A stretch of DNA of 64,000 nucleotides, taken from NCBI RefSeq assembly GCF_016858125.1, contig NZ_CP064781.1:3419501-3483500 (forward strand), written 5' to 3'. Positions within the stretch are counted from its first letter, which is position 1; each line of letters starts with the position of its first letter. Source of the stretch: Azospira restricta (GTDB lineage: Bacteria > Pseudomonadota > Gammaproteobacteria > Burkholderiales > Rhodocyclaceae). Of the stretch, positions 50,170-59,600 are shown one piece after another. Below the pieces are notes generated by a model. It did no database searches. It saw only the letters and a program-made list of their open reading frames with translations, and was not told the DNA's origin. Both the position numbers and the translations under genes were made by a program.

Positions 50170-50244
50170 AGCGGCAGGCGCCACGACGCAGCACGCGTCG
50201 CCCACGGCGCGAACGATTGCCCCGGCGAAGCGCTGCCGCCGGCG

Positions 50245-50676
50245 CTACCCGTGCGCAGGTTGAAGCCTCGTCTTGCCCCACCGCTTCTCCAGCGCGCCGG
50301 ACGCGGCCGCCTTCAGGAGTTTCTGGAAGCTCGGGCATTCCGCATGGCTCGGCGCCGGGCAGGCGGCGGCGTGGCGCAGGCCGTTGCTCACGGCGCGCAG
50401 GCGCTTGATCAGCGCGTCGATTTCGACCGCCTTGGCCAGCAGCAGCTGCCGGTCGATGTTCGGCGGGCCGTACGGCGAGAGCATCGAGCGGATTTCGTCG
50501 AGCGACAGCCCCGCCGCCTGGCCGAGCGCGATCAGCGCCAGCTGGTCGAGCACGCCCGGCGCATAGCTGCGGCGGGCACCCTTCTCGCGCACCGAAGCGA
50601 TCAGCCCCTTCTGCTCGTAGTAGCGCAGCGCCGACGACGGGATGCCGGTGCGCTTGCTGACTTCCGAAATATCCAT
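50245..50676 (-). CDS. MerR-family transcriptional regulator
   Basis: A 143-residue MerR regulator with the winged helix at the start (DISEVSKRTGIPSSALRYYE, then GLIASVREKGARRSY) and a long dimerisation helix. Cysteines at 105 (AAACPAP) and 114 (AECPSF) sit in the effector region and could sense metals or oxidants, but they do not match SoxR or MerR sites exactly. It is divergent from a DUF2938 gene with a typical MerR-type promoter between them, placing that gene under its control. Confidence 0.88.
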   Translation of the reverse strand: MDISEVSKRTGIPSSALRYYEQKGLIASVREKGARRSYAPGVLDQLALIALGQAAGLSLDEIRSMLSPYGPPNIDRQLLLAKAVEIDALIKRLRAVSNGLRHAAACPAPSHAECPSFQKLLKAAASGALEKRWGKTRLQPAHG

Positions 50677-50686
50677 CGCACAGCCC

Positions 50687-50717
50687 TTGACTTGAAGTTG
50701 ACTTCAACTTCTACAGT
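50687..50717 (+). promoter_or_regulatory. MerR-type promoter with 19-bp spacer and operator dyad
   Basis: -35 TTGACT (50687-50692) and -10 TACAGT (50712-50717) are separated by 19 bases, the over-long spacer that MerR regulators correct by twisting DNA. The spacer contains the dyad TTGAAGT-TG-ACTTCAA (50692-50707). It reads toward the DUF2938 gene, 42 bases before its start. Confidence 0.85.
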
Positions 50718-50758
50718 GCATTCCACGAGCTTGGTCGTCAACCGCGAAGGAGTGCGTC

Positions 50759-51253
50759 ATGGCATCGCTGCAGGAAATTTCGAGGGTCGTTCTCATCGGG
50801 TGCGGCGCCACGCTGCTCATGGACCTCTGGCTGATGGCGCTGAAGCGGGCCGGCGTGCCGACGCTGAACTTCGCCTTCATCGGCCGCTGGGTCGGGCACC
50901 TGTGCCGCGGCCGCGTGGCGCACGCCGCGATCGGCGCCGCGCCGCCGGTACGGCACGAGGTCGGGCTGGGCTGGCTGACGCACTACGCGGTCGGCGTCGC
51001 GTTCGCGCTGCTGCTGGTCGGCGTGTTCGGGCGCGACTGGATTTCGGCGCCGACGCTGGCGCCGGCCGTCGCGGTCGGCGTCGGCACGGTGGTCTTCCCG
51101 TTGTTCGTCATGCAGCCGGCGATGGGCCTGGGGATTGCGGCGTCGAGGACCGCCACCCCGTTCCGGAACGCCCTCCGGAGCCTGATCAACCACCTCGTCT
51201 TCGGCCTCGGCCTGTTCCTCTCCGCGCGCTTCATCGAATGGGTTTCGCGATGA
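50759..51253 (+). CDS. DUF2938 membrane protein
   Basis: A 164-residue protein with about four or five hydrophobic helices, matching DUF2938 (SRVVLIGCGATLLMDLWLMAL at the start; GWLTHYAVGVAFALLLVGVF in the middle; a late NHLVFGLGLFLSARF). Function unknown. It is transcribed from the MerR-type promoter just upstream, so it is probably induced by the MerR ligand. DUF2798 follows after 49 bases and may share the message. Confidence 0.82.
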   Translation: MASLQEISRVVLIGCGATLLMDLWLMALKRAGVPTLNFAFIGRWVGHLCRGRVAHAAIGAAPPVRHEVGLGWLTHYAVGVAFALLLVGVFGRDWISAPTLAPAVAVGVGTVVFPLFVMQPAMGLGIAASRTATPFRNALRSLINHLVFGLGLFLSARFIEWVSR

Positions 51254-51302
51254 AGGCGCCGTTCCCCGCAAAGAAACCCCTATCCCAGCAAGAGGTGTTT
51301 TC

Positions 51303-51530
51303 ATGATTCCCAAAAAGTACGGTCCCATGCTGTTCAGCCTGATTCTCTCCGGGCTGATGTCGCTGCTGGTGTCGGGAATTGCCACGTTCCGCGCCACCGG
51401 CCCGGCCGACGGCGTCGTCGGCCTGTGGCTTTCCGCCTGGCTGACGGCCTGGCTGGTGGCGTTTCCGGCGGTGATGCTGGTAGCGCCGCTGGCGCAGCGG
51501 GTTGTGCGCGCGCTGGTCGTCGAGCGCTGA
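51303..51530 (+). CDS. DUF2798 small membrane protein
   Basis: A 75-residue protein with two hydrophobic helices (LFSLILSGLMSLLVSGIATF and LWLSAWLTAWLVAFPAVML), the exact pattern of DUF2798. AAGAGG precedes the ATG. It is 49 bases after DUF2938 on the same strand. DUF2798 genes often sit near MerR or stress regulators; no function is established. Confidence 0.8.
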   Translation: MIPKKYGPMLFSLILSGLMSLLVSGIATFRATGPADGVVGLWLSAWLTAWLVAFPAVMLVAPLAQRVVRALVVER

Positions 51531-51660
51531 CGGCGGCCGCCTGCGCCGGACGCACGCGGGCACGCACGCAACTTCATGGCCGGGTCGGCGGTCGAATCTG
51601 CCGACCCGGGCCGGGAGCGCCCGGGCGCCATCCGACGAACCCGCCCCGCAAGGAACCGCC

Positions 51661-52074
51661 ATGTCCGCCGCCACCCCCACCGTCAAGGCCGTGCTCGAAG
51701 ACACGCCGTATCTCGTTTCCTTCACCGACGACCTCGGCCACGCGTGGTGCGCCGACGAGCCGGCCGAACTCGGCGGCGGCAACGCCGGGCCGACGCCGGA
51801 GCGGCTGGTGCTGTCCAGCCTCGGCGCGTGCACGGCGATCACGCTGCAGATGGTCGCCGCGCGCCGGCAGCTGCCGCTGACCGGCATCGAGGTGGTGCTG
51901 CAGCTGACCCCGGGCGGCAAGCCGGAAGCGGGCAACGACATCGTGCGCCGGATCGCGCTGCACGGCGAACTGAACGAGGAGCAGCGGGCGCAGCTGCTGA
52001 AGGCGGCGAACGCCTGCCCGATGCACAAGCTGCTGACCGGCGAGATCCGCATCGATACCGCGCTGACGGGCTGA
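51661..52074 (+). CDS. OsmC-family peroxidase
   Basis: A 137-residue OsmC-like protein with both redox cysteines: Cys57 in SSLGACTAI and Cys119 in NACPMHKLL. These reduce organic hydroperoxides using a thiol cycle. The length is that of the short OsmC branch rather than Ohr. AAGGAAC precedes the ATG at 51661; the longer upstream frame is a run-on. It lies 130 bases after DUF2798 and may belong to the same stress-related group. Confidence 0.87.
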   Translation: MSAATPTVKAVLEDTPYLVSFTDDLGHAWCADEPAELGGGNAGPTPERLVLSSLGACTAITLQMVAARRQLPLTGIEVVLQLTPGGKPEAGNDIVRRIALHGELNEEQRAQLLKAANACPMHKLLTGEIRIDTALTG

Positions 52075-52165
52075 CGGCGGCGACCGCCCCGCGCCTCCCG
52101 CGCGCGGGAACCCGCCGTCGATTCCGGCGTCACTCCCGATACCCCCCCACCGACGAGGCCCGCCG

Positions 52166-52657
52166 ATGAACACCCCCGACCACAACCCCGCCCTCGACCT
52201 CGCCTTCGAACGCTACGTCGAGCTCCCCGCCGAGAAACTGTGGGCCGCGTGGACCACGCCCGAACTGCTGCTGCCGTGGTTCTGCCCGCGGCCGTGGACG
52301 ACCATCGCCTGCGAGATCGACCTGCGTCCCGGCGGCATCTTCAGCACGGTGATGCGCTCGCCCGAGGGGCAGGAATTCCCGGGCATCGGCTGCTATCTCG
52401 AGCTGCTGCCGAACCGGCGGCTGGTATGGACCAACGCGCTCGGCCCGGGCTTCCGGCCGGTGCCGGCGAAGGAGGTCGAGGACTTCTTCTTTTTCACCGG
52501 CATCGTCAGCTTCACGCCGCAGGGCAGCGGCACGCGGTACGGCGCGCGCGTCGTGCACGGCACGGCGGAGGATTGCCGGAAGCACGCGGCGCTGGGCTTC
52601 GAGCAGGGCTGGGGGATCGCGCTCGACCAGCTGGTCGAGTTCATGAAGACGCGCTAG
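52166..52657 (+). CDS. SRPBCC/AHSA1-type protein
   Basis: A 163-residue START-like (SRPBCC) protein of the AHSA1 group: LAFERYVELPAEKLWAAWTT at the start, then LLPWFCPRPW, DLRPGGIFSTVMRSPEG and a C-terminal helix GWGIALDQLVEFM. The fold makes a hydrophobic cavity for small ligands, but no catalytic residue is evident. It lies 91 bases after OsmC on the same strand. Function is unknown. Confidence 0.82.
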   Translation: MNTPDHNPALDLAFERYVELPAEKLWAAWTTPELLLPWFCPRPWTTIACEIDLRPGGIFSTVMRSPEGQEFPGIGCYLELLPNRRLVWTNALGPGFRPVPAKEVEDFFFFTGIVSFTPQGSGTRYGARVVHGTAEDCRKHAALGFEQGWGIALDQLVEFMKTR

Positions 52658-52812
52658 CGCGCCACGCGCCGACCGCCGGCGGCAGCCATTCCTTTTTTGC
52701 ATGCATCGACCGCAAATATTTCGTTTGAGCGGCCGGCCCGCCGCGCGTTAAATCGAAGCCGCGGGCGGACACGCCGGCACCTTCATTCGCGCAGGAAACA
52801 CGAGGTCGGATC

Positions 52813-54039
52813 ATGGAAAGAGAAGAGGACAACAGCCGCGGCGGGCGCGGCGACTTCTGGCTGCTGGTGCTGGCCGGCGGCGCGATCATCGGCATGGCGA
52901 TGGGCATCCGCCACGCGCAGGGCATCTTCCTGCTGCCGATCACGCTCGACCGCGACTGGTCGCGCGAGGCCTTCGGTTTCGCCATCGCCGTGCAGAACCT
53001 GGTCTGGGGCCTCGCCCAGCCGCTCACCGGGATGATCGCCGACCGCTTCGGCGCGCGCCGCGTGCTGGTCGGCGGGCTGCTGCTCTACGCCGGCGGGCTG
53101 CTGCTGATGTCGCAGGCGCAGACGCCGACGGCGTTCACGCTGACCGCCGGGCTGTGCCTCGGCGTCGCGCTGTCCGGTTCGGCCTTCGCCGTGGTCTATG
53201 GCGCGATCAGCCGGCTGGTGCCGGCGGCGCAGCGCAGCCGTGCGCTCGGCGCCACCGGCGCCATCGGCGGCCTCGGGCTGTTCTTCATGGTGCCGCTGTC
53301 GCAGGGGCTGATCGGCATGCTCGGCTGGGCCGGCGCGCTGGTCGCGCTGGGCATCGCCTGCGCGCTGCTGCTGCCGGCGACGCTGCCGCTGAACGACCGC
53401 CCGGCGGCCTCCGCCGCGCATCGGCAGAGCCTGTCGGCGGCGCTGCGCGAGGCCTTCGCGCACAAGGGTTTCTGGCTGCTCAATCTGGGCTTCCTCGCCT
53501 GCGGCTTCCAGCTCGCGTTCATCGCCACGCACCTGCCGGCCTACCTCGCCGACCGCGGGCTGTCGGCCAACCACGCGGCGGCCGGGCTGGCCATCATCGC
53601 GCTCGCCAACGTCGCCGGCACCTACGTCTGCGGCTGGCTCGGCGGACTGCACCGGCGCAAGCACCTGCTCGCCTACATCTACCTGCTGCGCGCGGCGGCG
53701 ATGGCGGCCTTCGTGCTGCTGCCGCTGAGCCCGTGGAGCCTGTACGTCTTCTGCGCGGTGATGGGCTTCATCTGGCTGGGCACGGTGCCGCTGACCAGCG
53801 GCCTGCTGTCGCAGGTGTTCGGCGTGCAGTACATCACGACGCTGTTCGGCCTGGTGTTCTTCGGCCACCAGCTCGGCTCCTTCCTCGGCGTCTGGCTCGG
53901 CGGCTACCTGTTCGACGCGACCGCGTCCTACGACCTGGTGTGGCTGATCGGCATCGGCCTCGGCGTGATCGCCGCGCTGCTGCACTGGCCGATCGACGAC
54001 CGCGAGATCGTGCGCGGCCCGGCGGCGGCGCCGGCATGA
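52813..54039 (+). CDS. MFS transporter (OFA/MCT-like)
   Basis: A 408-residue twelve-helix major facilitator. The opening GMAMGIRHAQGIFLLPITLDR, then GMIADRFGARRVL as the signature loop, and AAAGLAIIALANVAGTYVCG later, place it among oxalate/formate- or monocarboxylate-type carriers. The last residues overlap a small frame in ATGA. The substrate is unknown; the neighbouring dctA suggests organic acids. Confidence 0.87.
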   Translation: MEREEDNSRGGRGDFWLLVLAGGAIIGMAMGIRHAQGIFLLPITLDRDWSREAFGFAIAVQNLVWGLAQPLTGMIADRFGARRVLVGGLLLYAGGLLLMSQAQTPTAFTLTAGLCLGVALSGSAFAVVYGAISRLVPAAQRSRALGATGAIGGLGLFFMVPLSQGLIGMLGWAGALVALGIACALLLPATLPLNDRPAASAAHRQSLSAALREAFAHKGFWLLNLGFLACGFQLAFIATHLPAYLADRGLSANHAAAGLAIIALANVAGTYVCGWLGGLHRRKHLLAYIYLLRAAAMAAFVLLPLSPWSLYVFCAVMGFIWLGTVPLTSGLLSQVFGVQYITTLFGLVFFGHQLGSFLGVWLGGYLFDATASYDLVWLIGIGLGVIAALLHWPIDDREIVRGPAAAPA

Positions 54040-54158
54040 AGCCGCTGCGCGTGCTGGCGGCGGCGGCGCTGTGCGGCGCCGTGGCCCTCGCCTTCGCCGG
54101 CTGGCTGGCGCCGGACAACGCGTTCGCGCTGGCGTCGGCGCTGGCCTTCTGCCAGTAA
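54036..54158 (+). CDS. small membrane-anchored protein (40 aa)
   Basis: A 40-residue frame whose ATG overlaps the MFS stop in ATGA and which ends directly at a terminator. It is one hydrophobic segment (VLAAAALCGAVALAFAGWLA) with a short tail ending FCQ. Coupling to the transporter and the terminator placement suggest it is translated and could be an accessory peptide. I do not recognise a family. Confidence 0.55.
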   Translation: MKPLRVLAAAALCGAVALAFAGWLAPDNAFALASALAFCQ

Positions 54159-54182
54159 AAAAGCCCGACCGGAGTCGGGCTT
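54157..54182 (+). terminator. bidirectional-looking rho-independent terminator
   Basis: AAGCCCGAC (54161-54169) pairs with GTCGGGCTT (54174-54182) around a 4-base loop. The A-run before it supplies a T-tract on the minus strand, so it could stop transcription of both the MFS operon and the convergent Lar-like gene. Confidence 0.85.
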
Positions 54183-54242
54183 TCATCTGCCGTCGGGCGA
54201 CGGGGGAGGCGTCCTGCGCGCCCCTGCGGCGCGGGTGCCGGC

Positions 54243-54425
54243 CTAAGCTGGCGGGCGGCGGTTCCACAGCTCCGCCGCGCGGCGCTCGTCGCCGGCGAGC
54301 GGGCCGATGGACTGGCAGTGGTTGCACACCACCGCCCACATCGCCAGGTCGACCTCGATGGCGCTCGCCGGCGCCGTGCCGCAGAACGGGCACGGCTGCA
54401 GGTAGTCGGCAGCGGCGGCAGTCAT
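54243..54425 (-). CDS. Lar-like zinc-ribbon protein
   Basis: A 60-residue protein with two Cys pairs, PCPFCG (Cys12, Cys15) and VVCNHCQSIGP (Cys34, Cys37), and a late AAELWNRR, which is the Lar/restriction-alleviation pattern. Phage-encoded Lar proteins weaken host type I restriction. This copy lies alone in host-like DNA beside dctA, with no phage gene near, so its role may differ. The gene lies 9 bases downstream of the dctA stop on the same strand. Confidence 0.75.
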   Translation of the reverse strand: MTAAAADYLQPCPFCGTAPASAIEVDLAMWAVVCNHCQSIGPLAGDERRAAELWNRRPPA

Positions 54426-54434
54426 CGCGGCCGC

Positions 54435-55781
54435 TCAGTGGTGCTCGACCGCCGGGCGCGGCACGCTCGGCAGTTCCGGCGTCGGCGCGTCGTCGAGGAC
54501 CAGCTCGGGGCGGTTCGCCTCGTCGGCGGTCTCGTTGTTGAGCACGGCGGCGAGCTTGTCGCTGTCGAGCGCGTTGCACCACTTGGCGACGACCAGCGTG
54601 GCGACGCTGTTGCCGACGAAGTTGGTCAGCGCGCGCGCTTCCGACATGAAGCGGTCGATGCCGAGGATCAGCGCGAGGCCGGCGACCGGCACGGAGCCGA
54701 CCGCCGACAGCGTCGCGGCGAGCACGATGAAGCCGGAGCCGGTGACGCCGGCGGCGCCCTTCGAGGTGAGCAGCAGGATCAGCAGCAGCGTGATCTGCTG
54801 CGACAGGTCCATCGGCGTGTTGGTCGCCTGGGCGATGAAGACCGCGGCCATGGTCAGGTAGATCGAGGTGCCGTCGAGGTTGAACGAGTAGCCGGTGGGC
54901 ACCACCAGGCCGACCACCGACTTCTCGGCGCCGGCGTTCTCCATCTTCGCCATCAGGCGCGGCAGCGCCGATTCCGACGACGAGGTGCCGAGCACCAGGA
55001 ACAGCTCTTCCTTGATGTACTTGATCAGCTTCCACACCGAGAAGCCGTGCATCGCGGCGATCGAGCCGAGCACGCCGAAGACGAAGACGACGCAGGTGAC
55101 GTAGAAGGCGCCCATCAGGCTGGCGAGCTGCGCCAGGCTGCCGACGCCGTGCTTGCCGATGGTGTAGGCCATCGCGCCGAAGGCGCCGATCGGGGCCACC
55201 TTCATGATCACGCCGACGATGCCGAAGAGCACGTGCGAGAGCTTCTCGATCAGGTCGAACACCGGGCGGCCGCGGTCGCCGAAGGCGTGCAGCGCGTAGC
55301 CGAAGAGGATCGAGAAGAACAGCACCTGCAGCATGTCGCCCTTGGCAAAGGCATCGACGACGCTGGTCGGGATGATGTTCATCAGGAAGTCGGTGGTCGA
55401 CTGCATCTTGCCCGGCTCGGCGTACTTGGCGAGGCCCTTGGCGTCGATCGTCGACACGTCGACGTTCATGCCGGCGCCCGGCGCCCAGACGTTGACGACG
55501 ACGAGGCCGATGATCAGCGCGACGGTGCTCACCACCTCGAAGTAGAGCACGGCGTAGCCGCCGGTCTTGCCGACCTTCTTCATGTCCTTCATGCCGGCGA
55601 TGCCGACGACGATGGTGCAGAAGATGATCGGCGCGATGATCATCTTGATCAGCTTGATGAAGCCGTCGCCGAGCGGCTTCATCGCCGCGCCGGCATCCGG
55701 ATAGAAATGGCCGAGCGCGACGCCGATGGCGATGGCGATCAGCACCTGCACGTAGAGACTCCTGAAAACCCCTTTTTTCAC
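54435..55781 (-). CDS. dctA: C4-dicarboxylate:cation symporter DctA
   Basis: A 448-residue symporter of the DAACS family, starting at GTG 55781 ([20 protein letters not shown]). Hallmarks are [20 protein letters not shown] (the serine-rich hairpin loop), [19 protein letters not shown] and [19 protein letters not shown]. It imports succinate, fumarate and malate with protons or sodium. The native start is the GTG; upstream in-frame residues lack transporter character. Two tandem TTGTGG-N4-CCACAA palindromes lie 65-96 bases upstream of the start and are probably its operator. Confidence 0.93.
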   Translation of the reverse strand: MKKGVFRSLYVQVLIAIAIGVALGHFYPDAGAAMKPLGDGFIKLIKMIIAPIIFCTIVVGIAGMKDMKKVGKTGGYAVLYFEVVSTVALIIGLVVVNVWAPGAGMNVDVSTIDAKGLAKYAEPGKMQSTTDFLMNIIPTSVVDAFAKGDMLQVLFFSILFGYALHAFGDRGRPVFDLIEKLSHVLFGIVGVIMKVAPIGAFGAMAYTIGKHGVGSLAQLASLMGAFYVTCVVFVFGVLGSIAAMHGFSVWKLIKYIKEELFLVLGTSSSESALPRLMAKMENAGAEKSVVGLVVPTGYSFNLDGTSIYLTMAAVFIAQATNTPMDLSQQITLLLILLLTSKGAAGVTGSGFIVLAATLSAVGSVPVAGLALILGIDRFMSEARALTNFVGNSVATLVVAKWCNALDSDKLAAVLNNETADEANRPELVLDDAPTPELPSVPRPAVEHH

Positions 55782-55845
55782 AGCGCAACCCCAAGTGTAG
55801 TTATCGAGTGGGGCGGAGTATGGCGACCGCGGTCGGCGGCATCCA

Positions 55846-55861
55846 TTGTGGGTATCCGAAT
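55846..55861. promoter_or_regulatory. operator-like palindrome, site A upstream of dctA
   Basis: TTGTGG-GTAT-CCGAAT, one good half and one weaker half. It abuts site B with a 15-base centre-to-centre spacing, so two dimers could bind side by side between dctA and mntA. Confidence 0.5.
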
Positions 55862-55876
55862 TGTGGATAGCCACAA
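55861..55876. promoter_or_regulatory. operator-like palindrome, site B upstream of dctA
   Basis: TTGTGG-ATAG-CCACAA is a perfect 6-bp dyad around four bases, the best match in the window to the shared motif. It lies 80 bases before the dctA start and 94 before mntA. Confidence 0.6.
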
Positions 55877-55969
55877 TAGGCTTCGCCGATGGTTCGCGAA
55901 CGGGGCTCGGTTTCGTCGGCGCTCTTTGGTACCATCTGCCGCATGGGCATGGCGCACAAGGGAAAAGGC

Positions 55970-56266
55970 ATGAGCCTCAGGCCGTCGCAGGCGTTGAGCG
56001 AGAATCGGGAACTGATCCGGCAGATCGTCAGCCGTCACCGCTCGAGCAATCCGCGCGTCTTCGGTTCGGTGTTGCAAGGCACCGATACCGAGGCGAGCGA
56101 CCTGGACCTGCTGATCGACCCGCTGCCCGGCGCGACCCTGTTCGACCTCGGCGCCATCCAGATCGAGCTGGAAGCGTCGCTCGGTGTCCCGGTCGACGTG
56201 CTGACGCCGAAGGACCTGCCGCAACAATTCCGCGACCGCATCATCGGCGAGGCCGCGCCGGTATGA
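55970..56266 (+). CDS. mntA: MntA-type nucleotidyltransferase antitoxin
   Basis: A 98-residue minimal nucleotidyltransferase. The active-site motif is GS (32-33), ten residues, D44-L-D46, the GSX10DXD of MntA, which AMPylates a tyrosine of its partner HepT to block toxicity. The start at 55970 leaves a compact domain beginning [17 protein letters not shown]; earlier in-frame ATGs are possible. Its stop overlaps the HepT start in ATGA, which keeps antitoxin and toxin coupled. Confidence 0.87.
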   Translation: MSLRPSQALSENRELIRQIVSRHRSSNPRVFGSVLQGTDTEASDLDLLIDPLPGATLFDLGAIQIELEASLGVPVDVLTPKDLPQQFRDRIIGEAAPV

Positions 56267-56610
56267 CGCCGCCGGACCGGCAAGCCGACTATGTCCGGCT
56301 GATGCAAAACGCCGCCATCCAGATCATCGACTACACCGCCGGCATGGACCGAGAGGGGTTTCTCGCCGACGCCAAGACCCAGGACGCGGTGATCATGAAA
56401 CTGCTGGTGATCGGCGAGCTCGCGGCAAAGCTGATCGACGGGCACTCGGCCCTGATCGCCGCGCATCCGGAAATCCCGTGGCACCAGATGAAAGGCATGC
56501 GCAATCGCATGGCGCACGGCTACTTCGAACTCGACCTCGACGTCGTCTGGGAAACCGTCCGGCAAGCGATTCCCGACCTGGCGAAGCATCTGCGGGCGCT
56601 GGCGCACTGA
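56263..56610 (+). CDS. hepT: HepT-type ribonuclease toxin (DUF86)
   Basis: A 115-residue HEPN-domain protein. The RX4HXY catalytic motif is complete: Arg80, His85, Tyr87 in MRNRMAHGYF. Tyr87 is the residue that MntA partners modify. The helical LLVIGELAAKLIDG segment precedes it. With mntA it makes a type VII toxin-antitoxin pair that probably cleaves RNA when unmodified and serves plasmid-like maintenance or phage defence. Confidence 0.88.
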   Translation: MTPPDRQADYVRLMQNAAIQIIDYTAGMDREGFLADAKTQDAVIMKLLVIGELAAKLIDGHSALIAAHPEIPWHQMKGMRNRMAHGYFELDLDVVWETVRQAIPDLAKHLRALAH

Positions 56611-56694
56611 GCGCCGCACAGTCTTTCGCTCCCGCCCTCGGGGATGCCGCCGCCTCGCCGCGGCCGCCCGGCCGCCTCGTGGTTTAATCTCGCC

Positions 56695-59600
56695 ATGGAA
56701 CCCAGCCTGCCCCCCTCCCCGCCCCAGCAGCGCACGCAGCGCATCATCCCGATCCGCCGGCGCTACAACAAATGGGTCGCCGACGAGACGCTCGAGGATT
56801 ACGCGCTGCGCTTCACGCCGCGCAGCTTCCGCAAGTGGTCGGAGATGCGCGTGGCGAACACCGCCTTCGGCGCGTCGTCGTTCCTGGTGCTGGAGGCGGT
56901 CGGCGCGACCATGCTGGTGCAGGCCGGTTTCCTCAACGCCTTCTGGGCGATCCTCGCCACCGGGCTGATCATCTTCCTGCTCGGCCTGCCGGTCAGCATC
57001 GTCGCCGCCCGCCACGGGCTGGACATGGACCTGCTGACGCGCGGCGCCGGCTTCGGCTACATCGGCTCGACCATCACCTCGCTGATCTACGCCTCCTTCA
57101 CCTTCATCTTCTTCGCGCTGGAAGCGGCCATCATGGCCTACGCGCTGGAGCTCGCCTTCGGCATCCCGCCCGCGTGGGGCTACCTGATCTGCGCGCTGGT
57201 CGTCATTCCGCTGGTCACCTACGGGGTGACGGCGATCAGCCGCCTGCAGGCGTGGACGCAGCCGCTCTGGCTGGTGCTGCTGATCCTGCCCTATGCCTTC
57301 GTCCTCTCCGAGGACCCCGCCGCGTTCTCCGGCCTGTGGACCTGGGGCGGCCAGCGCGGCGGCGACGGCAGCTTCGACCCGCAGCTGTTCGGCGCCGCAC
57401 TCACCGTCGGCATCGCCCTCGTCACGCAGATGGGCGAACAGGTCGACTACCTCCGCTTCATGCCCGAGAAGACCCCCGCCAACCGCTTCCGCTGGTGGGC
57501 GGGCGTCACCCTCGGCGGACCGGGCTGGATCGTCCCCGGCATCCTCAAGATGCTCGGCGGCACGCTGCTGGCGTGGCTCGCGCTGCGCAACGCGGTGCCG
57601 GTGGACAAGGCCGTCGATCCGAACCAGATGTACCTGATCGGCTTCTCGCACGTCTTCGACAGCACGACGCTGGCGATCGCCGCCACCGCGCTGTTCGTCG
57701 TCGTTTCGCAGCTGAAGATCAACGTCACCAACGCCTACGCCGGCTCGCTGGCGTGGTCCAACTTCTTCTCCCGCCTCGCGCACAGCCACCCCGGCCGCGT
57801 CGTCTGGGTCGTCTTCAACACGGCCATCGCGCTGATGCTGATGGAGCTGGACGTCTTCGCCGCGCTCGGCCAGGTGCTCGGCCTCTACTCCAACATCGCC
57901 ATCTCGTGGATGGCGGCGGTGGTCGCCGACCTCGTCATCAACAAGCCGCTCGGCCTCTCGCCGCGCGGCATGGAGTTCAAGCGCGGCCACCTCTACGACA
58001 TCAACCCGGTCGGCGTCGGCGCGATGGGCATCGCCTCGCTGCTCGCCGTCGCCACCTTCACCGGCACCTTCGGCGCCGCGCTGCAGCCCTACGCCCCCTT
58101 CGTCGCGCTCGGCGCCGCCTTCGTCCTCGCGCCGCTGATCGCCTTCCTCACCCGGGGCCGCTACTACCTGGCGCGGGACCCCCGCGCCAACGTCGTCGAC
58201 GGCGGCCGCTGCGCGATCTGCGAGCGCGACTACGAGGCCGAGGACCTGACCCACTGCCCGGCCTACCAGGGCAACATCTGCTCGCTGTGCTGCTCGCTCG
58301 ATGCCCGCTGCCACGACCAGTGCAAGCCCGAGGCGACCCTCTCGGCGCAGTGGCACGCGGTGCTGCGCCGCCTGCTGCCGCGCGCCGTGCAGCCCTACCT
58401 CGACACCGGCCTCGGCCACTACCTGCTGCTCATGCTCGGCATCACCAGCGTCCTCGCGCTGGTGCTCGCCATCCTGTACACGCACGAACTGCTCAGCCTC
58501 GCCGAGCCGAACGCCCAGGTCGTCGCCCGCCTGCAGGACAGCTTCATCAAGATCTTCGCCGCGCTGGTGCTGCTGGCCGGCGTGATCGCCTGGTGGATGG
58601 TGCTGACGCAGCAGAGCCGCCATGTCGCGCAGGAAGAATCGAACCGGCAGACCGAGCTGCTGCTGCAGGAAATCGAATCGCACCAGCGCACCGACGCCGC
58701 GCTGCAGCAGGCGAAGGCCGCGGCCGACCAGGCCAACCAGGCGAAGAGCCGCTACATCACCGCCATCAGCCACGAGCTGCGCACCCCGCTCAACAGCATC
58801 CTCGGCTACGCGCAGATCCTCGCCGCCGACGAGGACATCCCCGAGAACCGCCGGCAGGCCGTCAACGTCATCCGCAAGTCCGGCGACCACCTGCTCTCGG
58901 TGATCGAGGGCACGCTCGACATCGCCCGCATCGAGGGCGGCAAGCTCAAGCTCGACGTGCGCGCCCTCGACTTCCCCGAGCTGCTGCAGCAGATCGTCGG
59001 CATGTTCGAGCTGCAGGCGCGCAACAAGGGGCTCGCGTTCGACTACCGGCCGGCGGACACGATTCCCGCCGTGGTGCGCGCCGACGAGCGCCGGCTGCGC
59101 CAGATCCTGATCAACGTGCTCGGCAATGCGGTCAAGTTCACGGCGCGCGGCAGCGTCGCCCTCACCGTCGACTGGCGGCGCGACATGGCCACCTTCGAGA
59201 TCCGCGACACCGGCCCCGGCATCGCCGCCGCGGACCTGGCGCGGATCTTCGAGCCCTTCGAGCGCGGCAGCTCGGTGCAGGCCGGCGGCAGCGGCGTCGG
59301 CCTGACCATCGCGCGCATGCTCACCGACCTGATGGGCGGCGAGCTGCAGGTCGCCAGCACGCCCGGCGAAGGCTCGCTCTTCCGCATCCGCCTCTTCCTG
59401 CCGCAGGTGCATTCCGCGCAGGCCGGCGCCGAGCTGCCGAAACGCAACCGCATCGGCTACGCCGGCCCGCGCCGGCGCATCCTCGTCGTCGACAACGAAA
59501 AGGACGACCGCGACCTGCTGCAGAACGTGCTGGAGCGGCTCGGCTTCATCGTCGAGCAGGCGGCCGACGGCTACGAATGCCTCGCCGCCGTGCCGCGCTT

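Noticed and set aside
55846-55876. DnaA boxes or a replication origin near dctA
   Set aside because: TTGTGGATA resembles a DnaA box, but there are only two overlapping sites, each part of a palindrome, with no AT-rich unwinding element and no dnaA, parA or repA gene nearby.
54243-56610. A prophage remnant around the Lar-like gene and toxin-antitoxin pair
   Set aside because: No integrase, capsid, tail or lysis gene is present, and the surrounding dctA and MFS genes have host-like composition.
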